From a virus, in the IMG/VR virus record IMGVR_UViG_3300046170_000162, positions 62,001-126,000 of that record: a DNA stretch of 64,000 nt; one strand, given 5' to 3'. Under the pieces are notes generated by a model. It had not been told where the DNA came from. It saw nothing but the letters and a program-made list of their open reading frames with translations, and searched no databases. Positions within the stretch are counted from its first letter, which is position 1. The number at the start of each line of letters is the position of its first letter. This document shows, one piece after another, positions 1 to 5,660 of the stretch. A program made the position numbers and the translations under genes.

Positions 1-127
1 TCATAACCCAATCACAAAAATCATAATGTTTATTGGTAAGTTCTCCTTTCCAATTAACACATCTTTGCAATAGAGTTGCTCTGTACTCCATCATTTCATC
101 GGAGTATCTCCAGTCATTAGTTACCAT
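1..127 (-). CDS. hypothetical protein, 3' end outside window
   Basis: An open frame starts at 127 and runs off the left edge of the window, giving 42 codons (begins MVTNDWRYSDEMMEYRATLL). AGGA lies about nine bases before this ATG. An in-frame ATG at 163 would add a hydrophobic stretch and has no good ribosome binding site. It follows the lysozyme gene on the same strand. I do not recognise the family. Confidence 0.5.
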   Translation of the reverse strand, partial: MVTNDWRYSDEMMEYRATLLQRCVNWKGELTNKHYDFCDWVM

Positions 128-198
128 CGGGAACCATCCTAACGTTACAATAATATGGTACATAAGGTTTCGACATTTCGCAAACCTTTGTATAGAAA

Positions 199-753
199 TT
201 ACCCTTTAATTCCGATAAACCCGAGTAGTTTCTCAAAGTGACCCACTCGTCTTTGATTTGAACTTGAAGATTGAACTTTTTCATCAGCGGAGACTTTTGA
301 TAGTCGATCCAGGTAATTATATGTATAAGTGCTTCGTGGTCCTTCTACTCCCCAACCTAACCATCTGTATGCTGCACGATGGTATTCAGCGTAGGTACGA
401 CCAGGGATTTGCCACGTCAGTAGTGCCTGTTGAAATTGATATTCGTTCGACATATAACGCAACTGTCCCTCGAAAGACGATGGATTCAATCCATACTTAG
501 CACAGAACATTCCAAGTCCTGCATAGCGTGACTCAGATGTCCATTGGATTAGACCATACCCTCCCTTATGACAGTCTTGCCAGTCAACAAGGTCACCACC
601 TTCACAAACATTAGGAACAAACTTTGATTCCTGTTTGATGTTTGCCATAACAACAGAAAGCGCCAGAGGATCTCTGATCCCTTGACGCTGCTGTAGGTAC
701 TGCAGTGCTCTCGATTCATTGAAAGAGCACGTTGCACAGATCCATTCAATCAT
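199..753 (-). CDS. phage tail lysozyme-like protein
   Basis: 184 aa. The central part (about residues 25-135) has the layout of the phage tail lysozyme family: an N-terminal SxxMANIKQESKF helix with a Glu that could be the catalytic acid, then GGYGLIQWTSESRY, a substrate-groove motif typical of these goose-type-like muramidases, then a helical C-terminal part. The likely role is local peptidoglycan cleavage by the tail during entry, or lysis from within. No signal peptide or membrane segment is visible. The start overlaps the end of the upstream membrane protein gene by 8 bases, which supports ATG at 753. The last 30 residues are polar and Ser-rich, probably a linker. Family-level call from motif; whether it is tail-bound is inferred. 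Confidence 0.75.
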   Translation of the reverse strand: MIEWICATCSFNESRALQYLQQRQGIRDPLALSVVMANIKQESKFVPNVCEGGDLVDWQDCHKGGYGLIQWTSESRYAGLGMFCAKYGLNPSSFEGQLRYMSNEYQFQQALLTWQIPGRTYAEYHRAAYRWLGWGVEGPRSTYTYNYLDRLSKVSADEKVQSSSSNQRRVGHFEKLLGFIGIKG

Positions 754-958
754 TTGATAGAACTAGATAAAACTTCGTTTGATCAACTGGTGCGTTCTCG
801 TAAAATGAGATGTCGCCATAAGTTTTGTGGTCTTTGTATCCAACCATACGACCTTTCGTATTTTGGATAGCACCCATCATAGCAATGATGAGAAAGACTG
901 CAGGTGGTCCAATAATGAGAGCACCACCGATAACATAATACGTGAGAAGTTCAATCAT
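746..958 (-). CDS. small membrane protein
   Basis: 70 aa. Residues 5-30 form one strong transmembrane helix (YYVIGGALIIGPPAVFLIIA), followed by a polar tail with GRMVGYKDHKTYGD. It overlaps both neighbours by 8 bases (the gene at 951 upstream, the lysozyme downstream), so the three are translationally coupled. A one-helix protein next to a lysozyme could assist lysis or sit in the thylakoid like the Hli proteins upstream; the sequence does not decide. Family not recognised. Confidence 0.65.
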   Translation of the reverse strand: MIELLTYYVIGGALIIGPPAVFLIIAMMGAIQNTKGRMVGYKDHKTYGDISFYENAPVDQTKFYLVLSND

Positions 959-1103
959 TTCGTTTTTTAATAACGATTACATTTTCAGAGTTGACTACAT
1001 CCAGACCGAACTCCAGATGGTCGTCGGGTTCCCAACACAATTCTTGATAGAGTGCATTGAGTTTTTCCATATCCTCCCATAACTGGTCTGGGTTCGGTGT
1101 CAT
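951..1103 (-). CDS. small acidic hypothetical protein
   Basis: 50 aa, acidic (begins MTPNPDQLWEDMEKLNALY), with no cysteine pair or membrane segment. The stop overlaps the start of the downstream membrane protein gene by 8 bases. A late-promoter-like AATAAATA lies at 1125-1132, just upstream. Unknown function. Confidence 0.6.
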   Translation of the reverse strand: MTPNPDQLWEDMEKLNALYQELCWEPDDHLEFGLDVVNSENVIVIKKRND

Positions 1104-1124
1104 AGTTATACGTTTCGTTGAACG

Positions 1125-1132
1125 TATTTATT
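1125..1132 (-). promoter_or_regulatory. T4-type late promoter motif
   Basis: Reads AATAAATAC on the minus strand, matching the NATAAATA form of the T4 late -10 element, 22 bases before the ATG of the 50-aa gene. It lies between the hli cluster and the lysozyme group and could switch that group on late via gp55. Confidence 0.45.
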
Positions 1133-1135
1133 CTA

Positions 1136-1318
1136 TCAGAATAATCCGAAGAACATATGCCCAGTTAACAAATCAGAACAAGCAGCAGCGACCAAACCGA
1201 TCATTGCTATTCTACCGTTCCAAGTTTCTGCCCAAACCTTTTGTGGTTCGATGGCGATTGCCTTGGCAGAGGTCTGTGTGCTCTGCTCAGGGACTGAGAA
1301 TTGTGTGTTGGTTCTCAT
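1136..1318 (-). CDS. hli: high-light-inducible protein (Hli)
   Basis: 60 aa. It carries the chlorophyll-binding signature AETWNGRIAMIGLVAAA (Glu, Asn, Arg and Gly in ExxNGRxAMxG) in a single transmembrane helix, residues 31-55. Hli proteins dissipate excess light energy and protect photosystems; in cyanophages they help keep host photosynthesis running during infection. The stop of the 35-aa Hli gene upstream is one base from this ATG, so the two are co-translated. The roughly 28 polar N-terminal residues face the stroma in this family. Confidence 0.93.
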   Translation of the reverse strand: MRTNTQFSVPEQSTQTSAKAIAIEPQKVWAETWNGRIAMIGLVAAACSDLLTGHMFFGLF

Positions 1319-1319
1319 C

Positions 1320-1427
1320 CTAGAAAATTCCAGGGATGATTTGTCCAGTTGTAACGTAAGCGCCTACTGCTGCTACGAAACCGAGCATTGCTGCCCATCC
1401 ATTAAATCTTTCTGCTTCAGGTGTCAT
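1320..1427 (-). CDS. hli: minimal high-light-inducible protein, 35 aa
   Basis: 35 aa (MTPEAERFNGWAAMLGFVAA then VGAYVTTGQIIPGIF). It has the Hli helix motif ExxNGWxAMxGFxAAxxAY, almost without an N-terminal extension, so it is essentially one chlorophyll-binding helix. Trp stands where most Hli proteins have Arg after NG. GGAG lies upstream within GTCGGAGACTCACA. It sits between two other small thylakoid-type genes in the same transcript. Confidence 0.9.
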   Translation of the reverse strand: MTPEAERFNGWAAMLGFVAAVGAYVTTGQIIPGIF

Positions 1428-1448
1428 TGTGAGTCTCCGATAGGGTGT

Positions 1449-1535
1449 TTAAGAAAATACGAACGGTAGTCCGTTAGTTGCTGTGTAACCTAGTACACAG
1501 AGGAATGCGATGTTAGGAAAAATTGATTTGATCAT
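1449..1535 (-). CDS. 28-aa membrane peptide in hli cluster
   Basis: 28 aa (MIKSIFPNIAFLCVLGYTAT then NGLPFVFS), one hydrophobic helix. The ATG is four bases after the stop of the upstream Hli gene, and the frame ends 21 bases before the next Hli start, so it occupies the gap exactly. The size and TM/NGLP tail resemble small photosystem or cytochrome subunits, but I cannot assign it to one. Confidence 0.55.
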   Translation of the reverse strand: MIKSIFPNIAFLCVLGYTATNGLPFVFS

Positions 1536-1539
1536 TAGA

Positions 1540-1737
1540 CTAACCAAGGATTCCAAAGAAAAAGAAGTTTCCTGTTGCGATATAGGAAATCAAACCTGTG
1601 GTAAAACCAAGCATTGCTAGTCTACCATTCAGTTTTTCAGCAATCTCGTTATGAGTAACTGAAACATCCATAACCTGCATTTCAGGTTCTTTAGCGAAAA
1701 TGTTTTGTCTTCCGCCTTGTTCGGTGATAGTTGTCAT
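1540..1737 (-). CDS. hli: high-light-inducible protein (Hli)
   Basis: 65 aa. Residues 30-60 hold the Hli helix with AEKLNGRLAMLGFTTG, including Glu, Asn and Arg for chlorophyll binding. The N-terminus (MTTITEQGGRQNIFAKEPE) is a polar stromal extension. It is the first gene after the consensus sigma70 promoter at 1763-1791, about 25 bases downstream of the -10, so it heads the cluster of four tiny thylakoid-type genes. Confidence 0.93.
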   Translation of the reverse strand: MTTITEQGGRQNIFAKEPEMQVMDVSVTHNEIAEKLNGRLAMLGFTTGLISYIATGNFFFFGILG

Positions 1738-1762
1738 TGATCAAGTATTAAGAACTGTTACA

Positions 1763-1791
1763 ATTATATAGGGATTGTAAACTTTTGTCAA
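1763..1791 (-). promoter_or_regulatory. consensus sigma70 promoter of hli cluster
   Basis: On the minus strand TTGACA, a 17-base spacer and TATAAT: a perfect match to the bacterial housekeeping consensus. It lies 26 bases before the first Hli ATG. This predicts early transcription by unmodified host RNA polymerase. Confidence 0.85.
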
Positions 1792-1813
1792 CCCCTAAGT
1801 CAGAATACCTTGA

Positions 1814-2053
1814 TTACTGTGTCGAAACTGTATCACGTTCGTAGCAAGGGACACCTGCAGGGTCCAACCACTTGGTGTAATCGAAGTCTTCGATAGCAGT
1901 CATCATCTGATCCATATTGTCACAGTAGTACATCGTCTGGTAACGTTCTGTGTACTCATTGAACTTAAGGATCCTGCAATCTGGTTTGCCATTGATCTCT
2001 AGTTTTCCACAGGTAACATACTTGTAAGGATAGCGTTCGTGGATAAGGTCCAT
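1814..2053 (-). CDS. hypothetical protein
   Basis: 79 aa, soluble and aromatic-rich (MDLIHERYPYKYVTCGKLEI at the N-terminus), with three scattered cysteines that do not form a zinc motif. It is separated from the next gene upstream by a terminator (2086-2109) and a TATAGT -10-like site near 2073-2078, so it probably starts a transcript. Family not recognised. Confidence 0.6.
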   Translation of the reverse strand: MDLIHERYPYKYVTCGKLEINGKPDCRILKFNEYTERYQTMYYCDNMDQMMTAIEDFDYTKWLDPAGVPCYERDTVSTQ

Positions 2054-2085
2054 AGAATTTGTTTAACTGTTATCACTATACACAT

Positions 2086-2109
2086 AAAAAGACCCTCTTG
2101 TCGAGGGTC
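2086..2109 (-). terminator. rho-independent terminator
   Basis: Stem GACCCTC / GAGGGTC (7 bp) with loop GACAA, followed by TTTTT. It lies just after the stop of the gene at 2121-2321 and directly abuts a promoter-like TATAGT for the next gene. A second small stem (2116-2131) and the sequence TGGCACAC precede it. Confidence 0.85.
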
Positions 2110-2120
2110 GGTGTGCCACT

Positions 2121-2321
2121 TTAAAAAGTGGGTCCAATGTCTAGAGCAAGATTGTCTACAAAGAGTTCGTAATCCTCGTCTGGATCTCCAAAGAATTGGA
2201 CACCAACAGACTCGTAATATTTGAACAAACGTTTGAATAGAGATGGGTTCTCGTAATCAAGCGCGATGTCTCCGTTAACAACATCCCTCAAATAATTGAG
2301 GTCTCTCTTACTGATAGGCAT
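2121..2321 (-). CDS. hypothetical protein
   Basis: 66 aa starting at MPISKRDLNYLRDVV; GAGGTAG is placed as a ribosome binding site before ATG 2321. The frame extends further upstream but would then run into the tRNA gene, so the internal ATG is preferred. Acidic C-terminal half with EDYELFVDNLALDIG. Short, soluble, unknown function; the last gene before a terminator. Confidence 0.6.
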   Translation of the reverse strand: MPISKRDLNYLRDVVNGDIALDYENPSLFKRLFKYYESVGVQFFGDPDEDYELFVDNLALDIGPTF

Positions 2322-2350
2322 AATGCTACCTCGTACTACTAGACTATAAA

Positions 2351-2362
2351 TCCCCGAAGGGA
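2351..2362 (-). terminator. UUCG hairpin after tRNA
   Basis: TCCC-TTCG-GGGA with a stable UUCG tetraloop, directly after the tRNA 3' end and followed by TTTAT. The U-tract is short, so it could be a weak terminator or a 3'-end processing block. Confidence 0.5.
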
Positions 2363-2363
2363 A

Positions 2364-2437
2364 CGATCCAGGATGGATTCGAACCATCGACCGACTGCTT
2401 AGAAGGCAGTTGCTCTATTCCACTGAGCTACTGGACC
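2364..2437 (-). tRNA. tRNA-Arg (anticodon UCU)
   Basis: A 74-nt cloverleaf. Acceptor GGTCCAG pairs with CTGGATC (one G-U), discriminator G. The D arm is AGCTC..GAGC. Anticodon stem ACTGC/GCAGT has loop CTTCTAA, giving anticodon UCU. The T arm contains GGTTCGAATCC. The 3' CCA is not encoded. It reads AGA codons, which are common in these AT-rich phage genes and less favoured by many hosts; a tRNA-Arg(UCU) is typical of T4-like cyanophages. Confidence 0.95.
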
Positions 2438-2445
2438 TCAAGCAT

Positions 2446-2604
2446 CTACTGTTTTTGTAGTTGAGCAATACGCTCTGCGATAACCTTCGCCCTATTAAAT
2501 TCTTTCTCTGCTAGATGTTCGTGCATCTTGTCAATCAAAACCTCTATTGTAGATGTGAGAAATTGATTTTTAGAATCGTAATCATCCGTTTTAAAGGAGG
2601 ACAT
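2446..2604 (-). CDS. hypothetical helical protein
   Basis: 52 aa from MSSFKTDDYDSKNQ; GAAGG precedes the ATG at 2604. A second ATG 27 bases upstream overlaps an AT-rich promoter-like TATATAGTATG, so the shorter form is preferred. Residues 15-50 look like one or two amphipathic helices (EVLIDKMHEHLAEKEFNRAK). Unknown function. Confidence 0.55.
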   Translation of the reverse strand: MSSFKTDDYDSKNQFLTSTIEVLIDKMHEHLAEKEFNRAKVIAERIAQLQKQ

Positions 2605-2645
2605 TGTTCTTGCCTTCGAACTACAGAGCATACTATATATCAGGT

Positions 2646-3137
2646 TTACTCTGAAGTCAAGGGGTGTGGGAAGTAATCTTTTCTGTAGTACCTACCTAGA
2701 ATGTTGGAGTTGTAGAAGGCAGGTTTTTTTGATCCGTCACACTCTGTGAGGACACCGTTGATGAAGAGTTGTTTTGTCTCTTCATAATTTGTTTTACCTC
2801 CCGTAAGGTGTAGGGAGAGTATCTCTCGTTTGAATGCTCCACGTCCGAGGAGTTTAATATCTTGAGTAAGTTCAGGACAACTGCCGTAGTATTTTTTCCA
2901 GTCGCTTTCAGTTGTAACTCTCCTAGTCTTACCTCTAGGTTTTCTTTTTGACCAGAAATACTTCCGTCCGATATATTGCTTGCCACTTTGAAGGTTTGTA
3001 ATCCGATAGACAAAACCGAAATAAGGGTCAATGTTCTCAGATAGAAAAGGGGTTCCTTCAAATATCCAGGGGTTCTCATAGTCAATCGCAGATCCCGTCT
3101 TCGTCGTTGATGTCACGATAGGTTGTTTGTCTGTCAT
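2646..3137 (-). CDS. GIY-YIG nuclease, SegE-like
   Basis: 163 aa. The core begins FGFVYRITNLQSGKQYIGRK (about residues 41-60), a variant GIY-YIG motif (FVY...YIG) with the following Arg. Further on come YYGS (residue 89 region), KREIL and a conserved NEE-like YEETKQLF. T4 Seg proteins of this family are free-standing homing endonucleases that nick or cut related phage DNA. The N-terminus overlaps the upstream 55-aa gene by 56 bases. It may be a selfish element near talC or a domesticated nuclease; no cleavage site can be inferred here. Confidence 0.72.
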   Translation of the reverse strand: MTDKQPIVTSTTKTGSAIDYENPWIFEGTPFLSENIDPYFGFVYRITNLQSGKQYIGRKYFWSKRKPRGKTRRVTTESDWKKYYGSCPELTQDIKLLGRGAFKREILSLHLTGGKTNYEETKQLFINGVLTECDGSKKPAFYNSNILGRYYRKDYFPHPLTSE

Positions 3138-3249
3138 TATCCGAACTACTTATACGGTATGCATATGTATCGGAATAGACTTCGGACTTGAGTTCTGCTA
3201 GTGCTATCTCAATGTCGTGGATGAGTGTCTTTAGATTTTTCTTTTGCAT
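3082..3249 (-). CDS. hypothetical protein
   Basis: 55 aa beginning MQKKNLKTLIHDIEIALAEL, a predicted helix followed by an acidic tail (DNDRQTTYRDINDEDGICD). The ATG at 3249 overlaps the stop of the 27-aa peptide upstream as TAATG, which decides the start over a TTG 36 bases earlier. It overlaps the GIY-YIG gene downstream by 56 bases. Unknown. Confidence 0.55.
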   Translation of the reverse strand: MQKKNLKTLIHDIEIALAELKSEVYSDTYAYRISSSDNDRQTTYRDINDEDGICD

Positions 3250-3332
3250 TAGGTAGGTCCTGCATTGGTAATCCCCCAGTAACAAAACAAGGAGATGGAT
3301 GAGAATAACATAAGTGCCTTGAGGTAAATCAT
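3249..3332 (-). CDS. 27-aa membrane peptide
   Basis: MIYLKALMLFSSISLFCYWG then ITNAGPT: one hydrophobic helix. Start and stop both overlap neighbours (ATGA at 3329-3332, TAATG at 3247-3251), which is the main evidence that it is a real gene. Function unknown. Confidence 0.6.
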   Translation of the reverse strand: MIYLKALMLFSSISLFCYWGITNAGPT

Positions 3333-3499
3333 TTGTTCACTTCTTCGGGGGCACCTATCATATCAAACTTTGAAATTCCGTGGTCCATTTTGAGGATACG
3401 CTCAATATGTCCCTTCACTTCCCAAGGAAATTTGGTCTCCGCTTCCACGAAGACCTCGCCAACATCAGGGATGTTTACTTTTTGTTTCCAGAGTTTCAT
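3329..3499 (-). CDS. hypothetical protein
   Basis: 56 aa (MKLWKQKVNIPDVGEVFVEA at the start), soluble, beta-rich in appearance. The ATG at 3499 overlaps the talC stop (ATGA) and its own TGA overlaps the next ATG, so it is a coupled member of the talC operon. Unknown function. Confidence 0.65.
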   Translation of the reverse strand: MKLWKQKVNIPDVGEVFVEAETKFPWEVKGHIERILKMDHGISKFDMIGAPEEVNK

Positions 3500-4164
3500 T
3501 CGTCAATATGTAATTGGTTCTGTAGTTCTGCCCAGTCTTTCTCAAATCTCTCTAGACCATTGTCTGTCAAGATATGGTTGTACATTTTATTGAACACTTG
3601 ATATGGCATAGTCACAATGTCTGCTCCTGCATCAAAACAACGTGCGACTTGGTGCACTTCGCGTACAGATGCAGCAAGGATCTCTGTATCTACATCGTGC
3701 ATACGATAGACTCTAGAGATTGCTTGAACTAGTGATATACCTGAGAAAGAATTGTCATTCAGTCTACCAACAAAAGGAGACATCATAGATGCTCCTGCTT
3801 TTGCAGCGAGGATTGCTTGTGAGACTGAGAAAATTAAGGTTACGTTTGTACTGATACCATCGGATGAGAGATCACTACAGGCAATCAGTCCCTCCCTTGT
3901 ACAGGGAAGTTTAACTGTGACGTTGGGGGCAATACTATAGTATTCATTTGCTGCTTCAATCATTTCTTCTGCTGTATCGCCCATAACTTCTGCAGAGATT
4001 GAAGCATCCCAAGAAAAAAGATCACTGATTTCTTGGATCACGTCTCTAGGTTTCCTACCTGCCTTCAACATAAGAGAAGGGTTAGTAGTTACACCATCAA
4101 TGAGACAAGTTTCCATTGCGTGATGGATAAGTTCGGGGTCCGAACAATCTAGGAAGATTTTCAT
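3496..4164 (-). CDS. talC: transaldolase (TalC / fructose-6-phosphate aldolase type)
   Basis: 222 aa, the length of the short TalC/FSA family. Key segments are the start MKIFLDCSD, DGVTTNPSLM (residues 24-33), VTVKLPCTREGL with the Schiff-base lysine, GISTNVTLIFSVSQAILAAKAGA, and SPFVGRLND. It transfers three-carbon dihydroxyacetone units in the pentose phosphate pathway. In cyanophages TalC is thought to push host carbon away from the Calvin cycle towards pentoses and NADPH for nucleotide synthesis, which fits NrdA/NrdB 2-5 kb away. It is the first gene after a terminator and promoter-like -10 (TATAAT at 4190-4195). Confidence 0.95.
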   Translation of the reverse strand: MKIFLDCSDPELIHHAMETCLIDGVTTNPSLMLKAGRKPRDVIQEISDLFSWDASISAEVMGDTAEEMIEAANEYYSIAPNVTVKLPCTREGLIACSDLSSDGISTNVTLIFSVSQAILAAKAGASMMSPFVGRLNDNSFSGISLVQAISRVYRMHDVDTEILAASVREVHQVARCFDAGADIVTMPYQVFNKMYNHILTDNGLERFEKDWAELQNQLHIDE

Positions 4165-4184
4165 TCGGGTAGTACCTTATTATA

Positions 4185-4213
4185 TTAATATTATATATCC
4201 TAGCATAAAAAAA
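4185..4213 (-). promoter_or_regulatory. promoter-like element before talC
   Basis: AT-rich stretch with TATAAT (4190-4195) directly downstream of a terminator U-run. It shares TTTTTTTATGCTA-GATATAT with the element at 20.12-20.15 kb. No good -35 is visible, so the call rests on the -10 and the repeat of the motif. Confidence 0.45.
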
Positions 4214-4230
4214 CACCCTTGAAAAGGGTG
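4206..4230 (-). terminator. rho-independent terminator
   Basis: CACCCTT / AAGGGTG stem (7 bp) followed by eight U. It closes the transcript of the tiny genes at 4245-4660 and is immediately followed by the talC promoter region. CGCACACC precedes the stem, similar to three other intergenic sites in the window. Confidence 0.92.
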
Positions 4231-4244
4231 TGCGTTTCACGAAG

Positions 4245-4403
4245 TTATTTGACCGAAGTGTTTTGATTGAATGACAAGTTTATTTTACACCATTTGGCAT
4301 AGTACACTCCCCGATAGCAAAGAAAGGCGAAGACCTTTTCGGGATTGTGTTTATTCTCGTCATACTCTGGCAACCCATAATCTATTGAGATCTTGAGTCG
4401 CAC
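4245..4403 (-). CDS. small YRGxxY (DUF4278-like) protein
   Basis: 52 aa with a GTG start at 4403, five bases after the stop of the 35-aa gene upstream. It contains FLCYRGVYYAKWCK, the YRG-x-x-Y pattern also seen in the gene at 4517. No in-frame ATG is available near the N-terminus. Soluble, unknown function. The GTG start lowers certainty. Confidence 0.5.
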   Translation of the reverse strand: MRLKISIDYGLPEYDENKHNPEKVFAFLCYRGVYYAKWCKINLSFNQNTSVK

Positions 4404-4407
4404 GGTC

Positions 4408-4515
4408 CTAACCCCACTGGTGCAAGAATTTTACTTCTGCATAGATTAAGGTTAGGAACGTGGCAGATCCCAATGTTATGAGTCCCACCACCATTAGCGG
4501 TGATGATAGATCCAT
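4408..4515 (-). CDS. 35-aa membrane peptide
   Basis: MDLSSPLMVVGLITLGSATF then LTLIYAEVKFLHQWG: one transmembrane helix. The ATG is one base after the stop of the YRG-motif gene upstream (TAA-G-ATG). Too short for the usual prediction cut-off, but positioned exactly between two neighbours. Confidence 0.58.
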   Translation of the reverse strand: MDLSSPLMVVGLITLGSATFLTLIYAEVKFLHQWG

Positions 4516-4516
4516 C

Positions 4517-4660
4517 TTAACTCTTTGATGCGAACTTGCGTTCAACTTTGACGCCTCTGTACATCAAATCGTGGTTGCGGTTTGATGATGCTTCGGCAAG
4601 TACCTTTGCTTTGTACTCTTTGGCGTTATACTTAACGCCTCTATACGTGATAAGTTCCAT
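4517..4660 (-). CDS. small YRGxxY (DUF4278-like) protein
   Basis: 47 aa (MELITYRGVKYNAKEYKAKV at the start) with a second YRGV at LMYRGVKVERKF. The ITYRGxxY signature is that of the DUF4278 group, common in cyanobacteria and their phages and without known function. AGGAG (in TAGGAGTAACCAA) is the ribosome binding site. Confidence 0.7.
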   Translation of the reverse strand: MELITYRGVKYNAKEYKAKVLAEASSNRNHDLMYRGVKVERKFASKS

Positions 4661-4701
4661 TTGGTTACTCCTAAAGTAGTTGGATTTTTAGGTCCGTTCC
4701 T

Positions 4702-4872
4702 TTAGTCGTTTGCGTCCCACGGACACTCAGGAGTTGATTCCTGAATGGTTTGAACGATCTCAACCTTTACCTGTCTAGATAACTGTTCGTGCTTAGCAAC
4801 TCTACCTATCAGTACAGCAGCATCGACACAATGGAGATCTGAATACGCTAAAATCATTAGATGCATTAACAT
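4702..4872 (-). CDS. hypothetical small protein
   Basis: 56 aa (MLMHLMILAYSDLHCVDAAV at the start), with a hydrophobic N-terminus and two cysteines. Several ATGs exist; the one at 4866 overlaps the stop of a possible 30-aa frame upstream as TAATG. A long-range stem GTCCGT/ACGGAC brackets the stop codon. Function unknown. Confidence 0.45.
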   Translation of the reverse strand: MLMHLMILAYSDLHCVDAAVLIGRVAKHEQLSRQVKVEIVQTIQESTPECPWDAND

Positions 4873-4958
4873 AATAATGGTCCAAACATAGGGATGAACG
4901 CTCCGTTCCGCGACTTACTTGCGTCTCTTGCGAGATGAACGTATGGATATGATAACAT
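4866..4958 (-). CDS. possible 30-aa peptide
   Basis: MLSYPYVHLARDASKSRNGA then FIPMFGPLLC. The only support is position: its TAA overlaps an ATG of the next gene. The DNA contains a small TCTC-GCAA-GAGA hairpin, so the region could instead be leader RNA. Confidence 0.25.
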   Translation of the reverse strand: MLSYPYVHLARDASKSRNGAFIPMFGPLLC

Positions 4959-4966
4959 ATCCTGTA

Positions 4967-5104
4967 TTATTTAGCAATCTTTTTCTTTTTGTTACGCTTC
5001 CTGTTGGTACGGTACTGCGTCTGCGTGCCTATGCCCTTATCTCGTTTAAGATCCCGCTTAAGTTGCCCGAGGAACTTGAGATGTAATTTAAATTGATTAT
5101 GCAT
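4967..5104 (-). CDS. possible basic peptide overlapping the oxygenase gene
   Basis: 45 aa, rich in Lys and Arg towards the end (DLKRDKGIGTQTQYRTNRKR followed by NKKKKIAK). It overlaps the last 76 bases of the 2OG oxygenase in another frame and extends 62 bases past its stop. No Shine-Dalgarno sequence is visible. The strongly basic composition suggests nucleic-acid binding if it is expressed. Confidence 0.3.
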   Translation of the reverse strand: MHNQFKLHLKFLGQLKRDLKRDKGIGTQTQYRTNRKRNKKKKIAK

Positions 5105-5658
5105 CGATAGTCATTGTATTGCGGATTACTGCTCGCGTGAAAATTATGACCGTCAAAGATAACAAACCTCCCTTGACGTGGTTCGATCTTAGTTTTCATC
5201 GTCAGTTTTTTACGTGATCCATCATACGTTTCATTGAAGAAGAACGTAGGACCATCCGAGTCATTCACATAATACAACAACGTCATATGTGGAAAATCAT
5301 AATCCACGTGTGGTGTATGGTATAAATGCTTTGACTCTTTCCTAGTTAATAGATTGATTTTGATACGTCTGAACTTTTCAAAGTCTCCAAGTTCATCGGA
5401 AAAGTTTTCAGATATATGTTTCCACAAAGGTTCGACAACAATATCCCAAGCGTGTTGGGAAGAGATCTCTCCTTGATTGTTTACTACTGTGTGTTGAAAC
5501 TGAGGATCCTCCCCCGACATTTCATCGGGGATAGAATCATTGAACTTAGGATCATACCCAGTTGTTTCAGTAATCATATACCAAGGCCAATAAGGACTAT
5601 TCAATAGTCTTGCCTTGATGGGTTCCGACACAGAGGTCGGGACTTCACCAATAAACAT
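5029..5658 (-). CDS. 2OG-Fe(II) oxygenase
   Basis: 209 aa. The double-stranded beta-helix fold is shown by the iron-binding HVD in TPHVDYDFPHMTLLYYVND (residues 116-118), distal His in DGHNFHASSNP and Arg in YRCIINLNYI, which would bind 2-oxoglutarate. These enzymes hydroxylate or demethylate using O2 and 2-oxoglutarate; the substrate is unknown. It begins two bases after nrdB ends and so belongs to the nrd operon. One of six oxygenase-like genes in the window. Confidence 0.82.
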   Translation of the reverse strand: MFIGEVPTSVSEPIKARLLNSPYWPWYMITETTGYDPKFNDSIPDEMSGEDPQFQHTVVNNQGEISSQHAWDIVVEPLWKHISENFSDELGDFEKFRRIKINLLTRKESKHLYHTPHVDYDFPHMTLLYYVNDSDGPTFFFNETYDGSRKKLTMKTKIEPRQGRFVIFDGHNFHASSNPQYNDYRCIINLNYISSSSGNLSGILNEIRA

Positions 5659-5660
5659 AA

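Noticed and set aside
1136-1737. psbA/psbD photosystem II genes near the hli cluster
   Set aside because: None of the frames encodes D1 or D2; only Hli proteins and small peptides are present in this window.
2322-2387. Upstream extension of the 66-aa gene through the tRNA
   Set aside because: It would translate part of the tRNA-Arg and its hairpin.
2646-3137. GIY-YIG nuclease as part of an intron or intein
   Set aside because: No split gene, intron core or flanking duplication is visible around it; it is free-standing.
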